A stretch of 64,000 bases of DNA from Pseudomonas luteola NBRC 103146. GTDB taxonomy: Bacteria > Pseudomonadota > Gammaproteobacteria > Pseudomonadales > Pseudomonadaceae. The notes below the pieces were generated by a model that was given only the letters and a program-made list of their open reading frames with translations, was not told where the DNA came from and made no database searches. The stretch is taken from contig NZ_BDAE01000013.1 in NCBI RefSeq assembly GCF_002091675.1, forward strand, positions 82,085-146,084, read 5' to 3'. The position numbers were made by a program, and so were the translations under genes. Positions 28,938 to 37,677 of this stretch are shown piece after piece; the stretch's first letter is position 1; the number at the start of each line of letters is the position of its first letter.

Positions 28938-29872
28938 TGGCTATTCTGGTCATTGCCGAACACAGTAATGCTGCGCTCAATGGCGCAACGCTCAATACCG
29001 TGGCTGCAGCCAAAGCCATCGGTGGTGATATTCATGTTCTGATCGCCGGTCAGAGCTGCGGTGGTGCGGCTGAAGCTGCTGCCAAAGCCGAGGGCGTTTC
29101 CAAGGTGCTGGTTGCCGATAATGCTACTTACGCCTACCAGTTGCCAGAAAACGTGGCGCCGTTGGTTGTTGAGCTGGTTAAAGGCAATGGGTACACCCAC
29201 GTACTATCGCCAGCCGGTTCGAACGGCAAGAATTTCATGCCACGTATTGCTGCGCTACTAGACGTGGATCAGATTTCCGAGATCATTTCGGTAGAAAGTC
29301 CGGATACCTTCAAGCGGCCCATCTATGCCGGTAATGCGATCGCAACCGTGCAGTCATCCGCTCCGGTAAAAGTTATTACTGTGCGCGCTACTGGTTTTGA
29401 TCCGGTTGCTGCCGAAGGTAGTTCTGCCGCTATCGAAGCGGTTTCTTCCGTACAGGATGCAGGTATTTCCCGCTTCGTGAACGAAGAATTGGCCACGACA
29501 GGTCGCCCGGACTTGGGCGCTGCGAAAGTAGTGGTATCGGGCGGTCGTGGTTTGCAGAACGGTGATAATTTCAAGATTCTGTACTCCCTGGCAGACAAGC
29601 TGGGTGCTGCCGTAGGCGCTTCTCGCGCAGCGGTGGACGCAGGCTTCGTACCCAACGACATGCAGGTTGGTCAAACAGGCAAGATCGTTGCGCCGCAGTT
29701 GTACATTGCGGTAGGCATCTCCGGTGCGATTCAGCACCTGGCCGGTATGAAAGACTCGAAAGTCATTGTGGCCATCAACAAGGATGAAGAGGCGCCAATC
29801 TTCCAGGTGGCTGATTATGGATTGGTAGGTGACCTGTTCGAGTTAATCCCTGAGCTTGAAAAGTCGATATAA
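28937..29872 (+). CDS. etfA: Electron transfer flavoprotein alpha subunit
   Basis: 311 residues. It carries the FAD of the ETF heterodimer. The C-terminal FAD-binding domain shows the family motif GQTGKIVAPQLYIAVGISGA and IVAINKDEEAPIF. It is coupled to etfB by TGATG overlap and followed by a strong palindromic terminator. The operon faces away from the ETF-QO gene, so all three components of the electron path are clustered. Confidence 0.97.
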   Translation: MAILVIAEHSNAALNGATLNTVAAAKAIGGDIHVLIAGQSCGGAAEAAAKAEGVSKVLVADNATYAYQLPENVAPLVVELVKGNGYTHVLSPAGSNGKNFMPRIAALLDVDQISEIISVESPDTFKRPIYAGNAIATVQSSAPVKVITVRATGFDPVAAEGSSAAIEAVSSVQDAGISRFVNEELATTGRPDLGAAKVVVSGGRGLQNGDNFKILYSLADKLGAAVGASRAAVDAGFVPNDMQVGQTGKIVAPQLYIAVGISGAIQHLAGMKDSKVIVAINKDEEAPIFQVADYGLVGDLFELIPELEKSI

Positions 29873-29885
29873 GCAATAACCTCCT

Positions 29886-29914
29886 AAAAACCCGCTCGAT
29901 CGAGCGGGTTTTTT
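29886..29914 (+). terminator. Terminator after etfBA
   Basis: AAAAACCCGCTCG-AT-CGAGCGGGTTTTTT, a near-perfect palindrome 13 nt after the etfA stop. Confidence 0.92.
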
Positions 29915-30018
29915 ATTGGGTAGATTTTTGTTGACGGACAAATGCCTTTCAACATGACAAAATTCTGGTTTTAGGCAGCGTCATAGAGCTGTCGCCTGAC
30001 TCTGCAGGAAACCAGATA

Positions 30019-30375
30019 GTGAAAAAATCTTATTGTTGGGCAGCTTCTGTTTTGGCCCTTTTGCTTGCCGGGTGCGCCAACGATCCCGCACCATCCGAGC
30101 AAATGAAACTAACCACTCAGGCATTCGACCAAGCCCATGACATTGGGGCGGATGACTCCATTCCTGAATACAGCCTCGCCAACGACAAGCTTGAACGGGC
30201 CCGAAAAGCCATGCGGGTTGAAGATTACAAAAAAGCCCGTGTACTGGCGGAACAGGCTGAACTCGACGCTCGCCTGGCCGAGGCCAAGGTACTCAATAGC
30301 AAGAGCCAGACACATGTGGATGAACTCAACAAGCAGATCGCCCGATTACAAAAGCGTTTGGAGAGTACGCCATGA
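30019..30375 (+). CDS. DUF4398 lipoprotein, short
   Basis: 118 residues. A Sec/lipoprotein signal is at the N-terminus with lipobox LLAGC (cysteine at 19); mature +2 is Ala, so outer-membrane sorting is expected. The mature region is helical and charged (DKLERARKAM... ARVLAEQAELDARLAEAKVL... KQIARLQKRL), as in DUF4398 proteins, with a coiled-coil tail. The GTG start has GCAGGA about 9 nt upstream. It overlaps the next, larger DUF4398-OmpA gene by 4 nt, so the two are made together and may pair in the envelope. The function is unknown. Confidence 0.82.
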   Translation: MKKSYCWAASVLALLLAGCANDPAPSEQMKLTTQAFDQAHDIGADDSIPEYSLANDKLERARKAMRVEDYKKARVLAEQAELDARLAEAKVLNSKSQTHVDELNKQIARLQKRLESTP

Positions 30376-31187
30376 TGCGTTCGGTACTGTCGGTGGCTGG
30401 ACTTGCGCTGGCTTTTTCAATGATCACAGGGTGTGCGAGCAGCAGCACCACTACTCGGCAGGCGTTACAGGACGCCAAATCCAGGTATGCCACGGTCAAG
30501 ACTGATTCCGACGTGCTGCGTAGCGCACCCAAGGATGTAAAAAGAGCCGAGGAAACCCTGGACAAGGCGGAGCAGCTAGCTGGCTATTGGGGAAGCAGCA
30601 AAGATGTACGCCACTTTGCCTACCTGAGCCAACGCTACAGCGATATCGCCCGAGAGCATGCAAACCTTCGCTTGAGCCAGGACAAGGCGACGCAATTACA
30701 ACTGCAGATCGAACGCCTGCAATTGCAGTTGCGGGAAAAAGAACTCCGTTCTGCACGAGAGCGTAACGTATGGCTTACCGATCAGCTGTTTAACCTGGGT
30801 ACGACTCAGACAGAGCGCGGTCTCGTCATGACGCTGGGCGATGTGTTGTTTGCTCCGTGGCGATCACAACTCAATCCAACGGCTAATGAAACGGTTCTCA
30901 AGCTTGCCCAGTTTCTTCAAATCAACCCCAAGCGGGAGATCCGAATCGAAGGCTATACGGATAACTCCGGTGATGAGGATCGCAATCTTTCCCTTTCCAA
31001 ACAGCGTGCCCATGCCGTCGCCAAGGCCTTGAGTGCATTAGGTGTAGAGGCAGGCCGCCTTCAGGTCATTGGATATGGCGAGGATTATCCGGTGACGTCC
31101 AACGGGACGGCCGAAGGCCGCGCCAAGAATCGCCGGGTCGAAGTAGTATTTTCTGACGAAAACGGTAATTTCATACCGGCACGTTGA
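30372..31187 (+). CDS. DUF4398/OmpA-domain lipoprotein
   Basis: 271 residues. Lipobox ITGC (cysteine at 21). The N-terminal mature part is DUF4398-like and coiled coil (about 25-135). The C-terminal OmpA peptidoglycan-binding domain is at about 150-262 (EIRIEGYTDNSGDEDRN, SLSKQRAHAVAKAL, GRAKNRRVEVVF). Family knowledge predicts an outer-membrane lipoprotein clamped to murein. The start is ATGATG overlapping the previous stop. No terminator is obvious downstream. The role is probably structural or stress-related, by inference. Confidence 0.88.
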   Translation: MMRSVLSVAGLALAFSMITGCASSSTTTRQALQDAKSRYATVKTDSDVLRSAPKDVKRAEETLDKAEQLAGYWGSSKDVRHFAYLSQRYSDIAREHANLRLSQDKATQLQLQIERLQLQLREKELRSARERNVWLTDQLFNLGTTQTERGLVMTLGDVLFAPWRSQLNPTANETVLKLAQFLQINPKREIRIEGYTDNSGDEDRNLSLSKQRAHAVAKALSALGVEAGRLQVIGYGEDYPVTSNGTAEGRAKNRRVEVVFSDENGNFIPAR

Positions 31188-31298
31188 GCGTAAACGGCAG
31201 GTTTGAACGGCCTGCCTATCGCGTTCATGCTTAAAAGCGGCATCCCTTGTTTCATTGTCGACTGACTGTCCGTTCGCACTGGCTGTATTGTCCTAAAT

Positions 31299-31328
31299 TT
31301 ACCAAGCTGTACCGGTGCAATCTGGTAA
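31299..31328. promoter_or_regulatory. Candidate operator of the MocR-type gene
   Basis: Exact inverted arms TTACCA (31299-31304) and TGGTAA (31323-31328) enclose a near-palindrome TGTACCGGTGCA (31308-31319). It lies 45 nt upstream of the regulator's start. MocR/GntR proteins usually bind repeats in their own promoter region; assignment here is inference. Confidence 0.4.
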
Positions 31329-31372
31329 GACGATGCTACTGTTTCGGTTCAGTGACCAAGGGAATGCGTGCC

Positions 31373-32812
31373 ATGACGAATCTGTTGCTCTATCAACGTA
31401 TCGCTCATCAGTTGGCTGAAGATATTCGCCGGGGTGTCTATCAGCCGGGCGAACGCGTTCCCTCTGTTCGCAAGATGAGTCAGCAGTTGGGCGTCAGTCA
31501 TGCAAGTGTTTTGCAAGCTTATGCCACACTGGAAGACCAAGGGCTTATTCGGGCTCGTCCCCAGTCAGGGTTTTACGTACACCAGACGCCTGCCTTGACA
31601 GCGCCTACACCTGAAATCGGCAGGGTAGAGCGACCAACCCTGGTCACTCGCGGTGACATTATCAATCAAGTGCTTCTGGAGTCCCGACGAGATGACGTGG
31701 TTCCTTTCGGGGCTGCCATTCCTAATGTGGATTTTCTACCTATCCGGGCCCTGCATCAGCAGATCAGCAAGGTGACGCGCTTTCACAGTCAGCGTGCGTT
31801 CAGCTATATGTACAGCCCGGGTTACGAGCCCTTGCGCCGCCAGGTTGCGATCCGTATGCGGGATGCCGGGGTCTCGGTAGCGCCTTCTGAGGTTGTTATT
31901 ACCCATGGCTGTGTGGACGCCTTGCAGATGTCCCTGCGTGTGCTGACCAAACCGGGTGATTTGATCGCTACCGAATCGCCTACCTATTACGGCTTGCTGC
32001 AATTGGCTGATGTGCTAGGTCTCAAGGTGGTCGAGATTCCCTGTGACCCACAGACCGGCCTAAGCGTAGAGGCATTGCAGCTGGCCGCGCGGCAGTGGCC
32101 TGTAAAGGCGCTGGTCATGACCTCCCGGCTGAGCAATCCCCTGGGCAGTACAATGCCTGAGGCGCGTCAAAAGCAGCTGCTAAGGCTTGCCAATGAGCGA
32201 GACTTCATGATCATTGAGGACGATATCTACGGTGAGTTGTTCTATGAGGTCGGTGCGACGAAGGCGTTGAAAGCCCATGATCGGAACGGCAGGGTTGTCT
32301 ATTGTTCAAGTTTTTCCAAGACGATCTCACCTGGTGTGCGTATCGGTTGGGTCATTGCCAATCAATACCAGTCGGACATTCAGCGCTTACAGACCTTTAC
32401 CACCCACTCTGCCTGTAGTCTGACGCAAATGGGTGTAGCGGCTTATCTTGAAAATGGCGGGTATGACCGTCATCTACGCTCCATCAGGCAGGAGTACCGC
32501 AAGAATATGACGGCTTGGCAGCTGGCCGTTCAACAGTACTTCCCAGAGGGAACCCAAATGAGCCGACCTATCGGCGGCTTCATTCTCTGGGTGAGCCTTC
32601 CAGCCAGGGTCAATACGAAGGATCTCCACCTCCGGGCGTTGCAGGAGGGCATCAGCATTGCGCCAGGCATCATTTTCAGCAATACGGATCAATTCAATAA
32701 TTGTATTCGGCTCAATTGCGGGATGGCGTGGAATCGACAAACCGAGCGCGCTTTGATGACGATCGGAATACTGGCCAATCAGCTCTGCCAAGAGGCTCAG
32801 GTAGCTGCTTAA
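31373..32812 (+). CDS. MocR-type GntR regulator with aminotransferase domain
   Basis: 479 residues: a winged-helix GntR DNA-binding domain at about 5-75 (IRRGVYQPGERVPSVRKMSQ, LGVSHASVLQAYATLEDQGL) fused to a class I aminotransferase fold. The PLP lysine is in CSSFSKTISPGVRIGW at about residue 312. SRLSNPLGSTMP replaces the more common HQ-NPTG-like segment. The closest group I recall is E. coli YdcR-like. The start MTNLLLYQRIAHQLAEDI is chosen because AAGGGA lies about 9 nt upstream and it meets the GntR domain directly; the frame extends 42 codons further without support. Target genes are unknown; the small membrane protein just downstream is one candidate. Confidence 0.88.
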   Translation: MTNLLLYQRIAHQLAEDIRRGVYQPGERVPSVRKMSQQLGVSHASVLQAYATLEDQGLIRARPQSGFYVHQTPALTAPTPEIGRVERPTLVTRGDIINQVLLESRRDDVVPFGAAIPNVDFLPIRALHQQISKVTRFHSQRAFSYMYSPGYEPLRRQVAIRMRDAGVSVAPSEVVITHGCVDALQMSLRVLTKPGDLIATESPTYYGLLQLADVLGLKVVEIPCDPQTGLSVEALQLAARQWPVKALVMTSRLSNPLGSTMPEARQKQLLRLANERDFMIIEDDIYGELFYEVGATKALKAHDRNGRVVYCSSFSKTISPGVRIGWVIANQYQSDIQRLQTFTTHSACSLTQMGVAAYLENGGYDRHLRSIRQEYRKNMTAWQLAVQQYFPEGTQMSRPIGGFILWVSLPARVNTKDLHLRALQEGISIAPGIIFSNTDQFNNCIRLNCGMAWNRQTERALMTIGILANQLCQEAQVAA

Positions 32813-32871
32813 CGGTGTGAACTCGCTCGCCCTTTAGTGAGTCTGTTTACATTAGGTGTGAAGAGGTAAAG

Positions 32872-33228
32872 GTGTCGATGGGCTCGACCGAGGCCGCAAG
32901 CTGGCTGCCGATGATTGGAGTGCTAGGCAATGTACCGCTGGTGCTTGTTTGGCTGACAGGGCTGCTGGTGGCTTGCCTGAAATGGCGAACGCACCGCAAG
33001 GCGAGCCTGTTATGCCTGTTGAGTATGGTCATCCTGCTTGTCTGGCTTGCAACCTATAGCGTGCTTACGCTGGCATTGCCGGTTTTACTGCCGCTCTGGC
33101 AGATCCCGCTGGCGCCAGGGTGGGCGTATGCGCTACTCAACGCCGTTGGCAACCTGGTAACCGCAGTGTGCTATGCGCTATTGCTGTGGGCCATCTTCAC
33201 AGGAAGGAGTTCACGACGCTCTGCCTGA
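32872..33228 (+). CDS. Small multi-spanning membrane protein, unknown
   Basis: 118 residues, GTG start with AGAGG upstream. Three hydrophobic segments are visible at about residues 12-36, 45-77 and 83-108, with a basic loop (KWRTHRK) after the first and a basic C-terminus (GRSSRRSA). I do not recognise the family. It lies 59 nt after the MocR regulator and 9 nt before a lipoprotein gene in the same direction, so a regulator-controlled envelope unit is possible. Confidence 0.65.
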   Translation: MSMGSTEAASWLPMIGVLGNVPLVLVWLTGLLVACLKWRTHRKASLLCLLSMVILLVWLATYSVLTLALPVLLPLWQIPLAPGWAYALLNAVGNLVTAVCYALLLWAIFTGRSSRRSA

Positions 33229-33237
33229 GGCTTTCTT

Positions 33238-33807
33238 ATGAGGACTCTACGTTGGATGGTGAGTGGTCATAAGCCGTGCTGGCTGGCGCTGGTATTGATA
33301 CTCAGTGGGTGTGATAAGCCGGAAAAGGAACCGCCCAAAAAACCAGCCGAACCGCAGGCGGCCTCTGTAGAGCAGACCGCGCCAAAACCAGTATCGCCAG
33401 CAGCCTCCCATGCCAAGCCAGTACCGGACACTTCGGCCCGGCATGAACCCATCCTAACCTCCCGTGTCCCTGAAAGCTTTGATGAGGAGCCTGTGCCGGC
33501 TCCTCAGCCGGACAAAAAGCCTGAGCTGGTTATTGAAAAACCAAAGCCCAAACCGGTGCCCAAGACTGTAAAACAGAAGCTTCCCGAACCGGAGGAGCCA
33601 CTCAAGGTTGACCTGAGTATTCCCAAAGAACTTATCGAGAGCGCAGTGCCTGTTACAGCAGAGCAAAAGGAGCCGACGGGCATGCTTCCTCCGCTGTTCG
33701 ACAAGCATGAAGAGAATGATCGATTCAACCTGAGCGGTCGAATACTAAATCGCGAACGCTCAGATGATTTCGAAGGTGCTGAGTTGCAGTTTGAGTTCAG
33801 GCGCTAA
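33238..33807 (+). CDS. Proline/lysine-rich lipoprotein, unknown
   Basis: 189 residues. The N-terminal signal has lipobox LILSGC (cysteine at about 25) followed by Asp at +2 (CDKPEKE). By the E. coli rule Asp at +2 would hold it in the inner membrane; in Pseudomonas the rule is less strict. Most of the mature chain is low-complexity Pro/Lys/Glu/Ala, as in a periplasm-spanning tether, and it ends in a small ordered-looking piece (RFNLSGRILNRERSDDFEGAELQFEFRR, cited in part as FEGAELQFEFRR). The function is unknown. It is convergent with the DUF2897 gene. Confidence 0.7.
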   Translation: MRTLRWMVSGHKPCWLALVLILSGCDKPEKEPPKKPAEPQAASVEQTAPKPVSPAASHAKPVPDTSARHEPILTSRVPESFDEEPVPAPQPDKKPELVIEKPKPKPVPKTVKQKLPEPEEPLKVDLSIPKELIESAVPVTAEQKEPTGMLPPLFDKHEENDRFNLSGRILNRERSDDFEGAELQFEFRR

Positions 33808-33824
33808 GTCACAACTTAGGATAT

Positions 33825-33992
33825 CTAGCGATTCCGGGCATCCTTTGCGTCCATCTCCGCATTTCGCTGACGGATCCGCTGACGCTGCTCATCGGTGAGC
33901 TCTACCTTGTTGGCCGAGCTGCGAAGCATCAACAGGCTACCTACAATCGAGCCCACCGCAATAATCAAGAAAAGCCAGGCATACCAGGGCAT
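33825..33992 (-). CDS. DUF2897 family small membrane protein
   Basis: 55 residues, below the size most gene finders favour. One membrane helix is at about 4-23 (WYAWLFLIIAVGSIVGSLL) and then a charged, basic-acidic tail (VELTDEQRQRIRQRNAEMD). It has a clear GGAGG 7 nt before the ATG, and its length and layout fit DUF2897, a small family of Pseudomonas and relatives. The function is unknown. It lies between the lipoprotein gene and eutC. Confidence 0.8.
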   Translation of the reverse strand: MPWYAWLFLIIAVGSIVGSLLMLRSSANKVELTDEQRQRIRQRNAEMDAKDARNR

Positions 33993-34040
33993 GGTGCAGT
34001 CCTCCGTGCAAATGACACAGTCTATGCTGCTTAGACCCGC

Positions 34041-34820
34041 CTAGGCAGTAGGAGTGCTTTTAAGCAAGGGTAAAACACTATCGTCTTTCAAGTTGACCCC
34101 GGTCAGTTTTAGCTTTAGGGCCTGCTTGATCAGATAGTCGAGTTTATGAACCGCCAAGCGGTACGGGAGCCCCTCGGGCCGTACATTGGAAATACAGTTA
34201 CGCTCGCTATCCATACGTCCGCGGCGGGGCTGGTAGGTAACGTATAATCCGAGGCTGTCAGGTGATGTAAGACCAGGTCGCTCTCCGATCATCACGATTA
34301 CCAGCTGGGCATTGAGCCGCTCTCCAATCTCGTCACCCAAGGCCACGCGGGCTTGCTCGGCAATGACCACGGGTATTTGGGACCAGTCGGTATCGAAACG
34401 CTCCTTTAGTAGCTCAAGTATGGGAACTGCATGGCTACCGGCCGCAAAGGACGACAGCCCGTCGGCAATGACGATAGTGATTTCTGGGGCAGGCGCTTCA
34501 GCCATTAACTGCTCACGGCTGGCGATATCCAGCATTCGTCCATGATCCGGGCGTAATAGATACTGCTGCCGATCCGCAGCCTGGCTGTGTACATGAATCG
34601 TGCGAAAACCTTTTGACTGGAGTTGCTCGCTCAGCATGTGGACATCCAGCGGATGGTGTACGGCATCTCTTGCCTGCGCATGAGCCAGGCCGAATCGAAG
34701 TACTTCCGCCGTGGGGAGGCTTGAGCCAACACGGCCCAATGCTATACGTGCCGACGTATGGGTGCGCAGTTCGTCCCAGGGGTTTGTCTGGACCAGCGTA
34801 GGTTTGGCGGTTGTCATCAT
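34041..34820 (-). CDS. eutC: Ethanolamine ammonia-lyase small subunit
   Basis: 259 residues. With EutB it forms the adenosylcobalamin-dependent enzyme that splits ethanolamine to acetaldehyde and ammonia. The N-terminal TSARIALGRVGSSLPT and central VIADGLSSFAAGSHAVP and GDEIGERLNAQLVIVMIGERPGL (cited as LVIVMIGERPGL) are conserved, as is ERNCISNVRPEGL near the C-terminus. It overlaps the eutB stop (ATGA), so the subunits are coupled; a second ATG one codon in is an equal choice. No microcompartment genes are present. Confidence 0.95.
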   Translation of the reverse strand: MMTTAKPTLVQTNPWDELRTHTSARIALGRVGSSLPTAEVLRFGLAHAQARDAVHHPLDVHMLSEQLQSKGFRTIHVHSQAADRQQYLLRPDHGRMLDIASREQLMAEAPAPEITIVIADGLSSFAAGSHAVPILELLKERFDTDWSQIPVVIAEQARVALGDEIGERLNAQLVIVMIGERPGLTSPDSLGLYVTYQPRRGRMDSERNCISNVRPEGLPYRLAVHKLDYLIKQALKLKLTGVNLKDDSVLPLLKSTPTA

Positions 34821-36211
34821 GCGACTCCCGGCAGGTGGGGCAGGGCACGTAGCAGCTGGTGCTCGCGGTTGATGTCTCGTAGCTGTCCGGAGGACTCTGT
34901 AATGAACATGCGGGTCAGCCAGGCTTCAAATTCGGGGGCACGCCTTAAATCCAGTACGCTGCGCAGATAAAGTCCGTCATGAAAGGAGGTGCTCTGGTAG
35001 TTGAGCATAATGTCGTCAGCGCCTGGAATGCCCATGATGTAGGTCAACCCGGCGACGCCCAAAAGCGTCATGAGTGTGTCCATGTCATCCTGATCCGCTT
35101 CGGCATGGTTGGTGTAGCACACGTCGCAGCCCATCGGGACGCCCAGCAGCTTGGCGCAGAAATGGTCTTCAAGGCCGGCCCGTATGATCTGCTTTCCATC
35201 GTAGAGGTACTCGGGACCGATAAAGCCAACCACCGTATTGGTCAGCAGCGGTTTGAACGTCCGCGCGACCGCGTAAGCACGTGCTTCGCAGGTCTGCTGG
35301 TCAACACCATGGTGTGCGCTGGCAGAGAGGGCACTGCCTTGACCTGTCTCGAAATACATGACGTTATCGCCCAGCGTGCCCCGCTTGAGTGAACGGGCTG
35401 CATCATGGGCTTCCTGTAACATGCTCAGCGTTACACCAAAGCTATCGTTGGTCTTTTGTGTGCCGGCAATGGATTGAAAGACCAGGTCAACCGGGGCGCC
35501 TTTTTCGATCGCCTTGATTTGGGTGGTGACGTGGGTCAGTACACACGTCTGCATGGGAATATCAAAGTGCTGACGCAGCTCATCCATCATCTCCCACAGC
35601 GGTGTCAACGTTGAAAGCGAGTCACTGGCCGGATTGATACCGACAACGGCATCGCCTGCACCGTAGAGCAAGCCATCCAGCATGCTGGCCGCAATGCCTT
35701 GCAAATCGTCAGTAGGGTGATTGGGCTGCAGGCGCACCGAAAGATGGCCAGGTAAGCCTATCGTATTGCGGAAGCGGGTTATGACCTGGCATTTTTTGGC
35801 TACCAGGATCAGATCCTGATTGCGCATCAGTTTGCTGACAGCGGCGGCCATTTCAGGCGTGATGCCTGGCGAGACCGCTGTCAGGGTTTTGCTGTCCGTA
35901 CTGTCGAGCAGGAGCCAGTCACGGAAATCGCCTACGGTGAGATGACTGATAGGGGCAAATGCAAACGCGTCGTGACTGTCGATGATCAGGCGTGTTACGT
36001 CGTCCTGCTCGTAGGGAATCAAGGCCTCCTCAAGAAAGCGTTTGAGCGGGACATCCGCCAACGCGATCTTTGCAGCCATACGCTCCTCTGCCGAGCCGGC
36101 CGCAAGCCCGGCCAGTTCGTCACCCGAGCGCGCCGGACTGGCCTTGGCCAGAAGTGTCTTGAGGTCTTCGAAGCGATAGGCCTGATGGCCGATGATGGTC
36201 TGGTAGATCAT
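34817..36211 (-). CDS. eutB: Ethanolamine ammonia-lyase large subunit
   Basis: 464 residues, the usual length. The TIM-barrel catalytic subunit that holds substrate and the cobalamin cofactor with EutC. Conserved segments: FRNTIGLPGHLSVRLQPNHP, DAVVGINPASDS, YFETGQGSALSA-HHGVDQQT, and GVPMGCDVCYTNHAEADQDDM. The start is the ATG giving MIYQT..., with CGGAG 5 nt upstream; a GTG two codons earlier is less likely. It follows the permease by 59 nt in the same operon. Confidence 0.96.
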   Translation of the reverse strand: MIYQTIIGHQAYRFEDLKTLLAKASPARSGDELAGLAAGSAEERMAAKIALADVPLKRFLEEALIPYEQDDVTRLIIDSHDAFAFAPISHLTVGDFRDWLLLDSTDSKTLTAVSPGITPEMAAAVSKLMRNQDLILVAKKCQVITRFRNTIGLPGHLSVRLQPNHPTDDLQGIAASMLDGLLYGAGDAVVGINPASDSLSTLTPLWEMMDELRQHFDIPMQTCVLTHVTTQIKAIEKGAPVDLVFQSIAGTQKTNDSFGVTLSMLQEAHDAARSLKRGTLGDNVMYFETGQGSALSASAHHGVDQQTCEARAYAVARTFKPLLTNTVVGFIGPEYLYDGKQIIRAGLEDHFCAKLLGVPMGCDVCYTNHAEADQDDMDTLMTLLGVAGLTYIMGIPGADDIMLNYQSTSFHDGLYLRSVLDLRRAPEFEAWLTRMFITESSGQLRDINREHQLLRALPHLPGVA

Positions 36212-36270
36212 ACACACTCCGGTTCTGTGACTGTCTCAGAGGGCCATCCCGAGGACACGTGCTATCAGGC

Positions 36271-37641
36271 TCATATGGCGTTGACCTTCAGCAGGCTATC
36301 CGTGGGCGCCTGGGCACGCTGGCGTGCGGTAAAAAGAAAGTAGACGAAGCCGACGCCCATGAAGGTTAGAAAGACGAGGCCTATGACTGGGTTGAACCAT
36401 GCCATGGCGACCAGGCAGACCAGTGCAATTGCCAATGCCAACGCGGGTACGAAAGGGTAGCCAGGCGCACGGTAACTGCGCGGCAGGTTAGGTTCGGTGC
36501 GGCGCAGCCTGAACAGGCTCAGCATACTCATGATGTACATGACGATGGCACCAAATACCGACATGGTAATCATGGCGGCAGTTAACGACATGCCTTGGAG
36601 ATTGATGAGCCCGTCGCTGTAGATAGCCGCAACGCCCACGACCCCACCTGCAATGATGGCGCGATGGGGCGTCTGGAAGCGTGACAGTTTGGCGAGCCCG
36701 ACGGGCAGGTAGCCTGCTCGCGCCAAGGCAAAGAACTGGCGGGAGTATCCCAGAATGATTCCGTGGAAGCTGGCTACCAGACCAAACAGGCCGATCCATA
36801 CGAGCATGTGTAGCCAACCGGAATTTTCGCCTACCACCATCTTCATGGCCTGCGGTAAGGGATCATTGATGTCGGAAAGCGTACGCCAGTCTCCAACGCC
36901 ACCTGCGAAAAGCATGACGCCAATGGCCAGTACCAGCAGTGTCAGAATGCCCGTCGTGTAGGCTTTGGGAATGGTGCGCTTGGGATCCTTGGCTTCTTCG
37001 GCCGCCATTGCAGCGCCTTCGATGGCAAGAAAGAACCAGATTGCGAAAGGGATGGCAGCAAAAATGCCAGTAATGGCGGGCATACCGAAGGTATCCGAGC
37101 CTGCCCAGCCATTAAGAGCAAAATTGCTGAAGCTGAAACCGGGTGCTACTACGCCCATGAAGACCAGCAGCTCCAGAACGGCCAGTACGGTCACGACCAG
37201 CTCAAAGGTGGCTGCCAGCTTTACGCCCAGAATATTGAGTGTCATGAACGTGATGTAGGCGCCTACGGCTGCAAGTTTGGGATTAAGCGCAGGGTACTGA
37301 ACATTCAGGTAGGCACCGATGGCCATGGCGATGGCAGGCGGTGCAAAGACAAATTCGATTAGCGTGGCAAGGCCGGCAATCAGACCGCCTTTCTCGCCAA
37401 AGGCACGGCTGCTGTACGCAAAAGGGCCTCCTGCATGGGGAATGGCTGTGGTGAGTTCGGTAAAGCTGAAAATAAATGCGGTATACATGGCGGCGATAAT
37501 AAGCGCCGTTACCAGAAAGCCGAGCGTTCCGGCTACGCCCCAGCCGTAACTCCAGCCGAAATACTCCCCCGAAATGACCAGGCCTACAGCGATACCCCAG
37601 AGATGCAAGGTGCCCAAGGCGGGTTTTAATTGTGTAGTCAT
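36271..37641 (-). CDS. Ethanolamine permease (APC superfamily)
   Basis: 456 residues, about twelve membrane helices. It belongs to the ethanolamine/amino-acid permease type of the APC superfamily: start LHLWGIAVGLVISGEYFGWSYGWG, then AGGPFAYSSRAFGEKGG, with EGAAMAAEEAKDPKRTIPKAY near the middle. First gene of a permease-eutB-eutC operon, which settles its substrate. RBS GGTGAGAAG precedes the ATG. In PAO1 the same operon (PA4023-PA4025) is reported to need RpoN and the activator EatR; a sigma54-type element is found 37-52 nt upstream here, but no activator gene is in the window. Confidence 0.93.
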   Translation of the reverse strand: MTTQLKPALGTLHLWGIAVGLVISGEYFGWSYGWGVAGTLGFLVTALIIAAMYTAFIFSFTELTTAIPHAGGPFAYSSRAFGEKGGLIAGLATLIEFVFAPPAIAMAIGAYLNVQYPALNPKLAAVGAYITFMTLNILGVKLAATFELVVTVLAVLELLVFMGVVAPGFSFSNFALNGWAGSDTFGMPAITGIFAAIPFAIWFFLAIEGAAMAAEEAKDPKRTIPKAYTTGILTLLVLAIGVMLFAGGVGDWRTLSDINDPLPQAMKMVVGENSGWLHMLVWIGLFGLVASFHGIILGYSRQFFALARAGYLPVGLAKLSRFQTPHRAIIAGGVVGVAAIYSDGLINLQGMSLTAAMITMSVFGAIVMYIMSMLSLFRLRRTEPNLPRSYRAPGYPFVPALALAIALVCLVAMAWFNPVIGLVFLTFMGVGFVYFLFTARQRAQAPTDSLLKVNAI

Positions 37642-37677
37642 TTTATCTTCTCACCGAGTGGGTTCACGGGTAACCAT

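Noticed and set aside
31247..31372. 42-codon extension of the MocR gene
   Set aside because: Cys/Arg-rich, passes through the candidate operator, and a proper ribosome site exists at the internal ATG.
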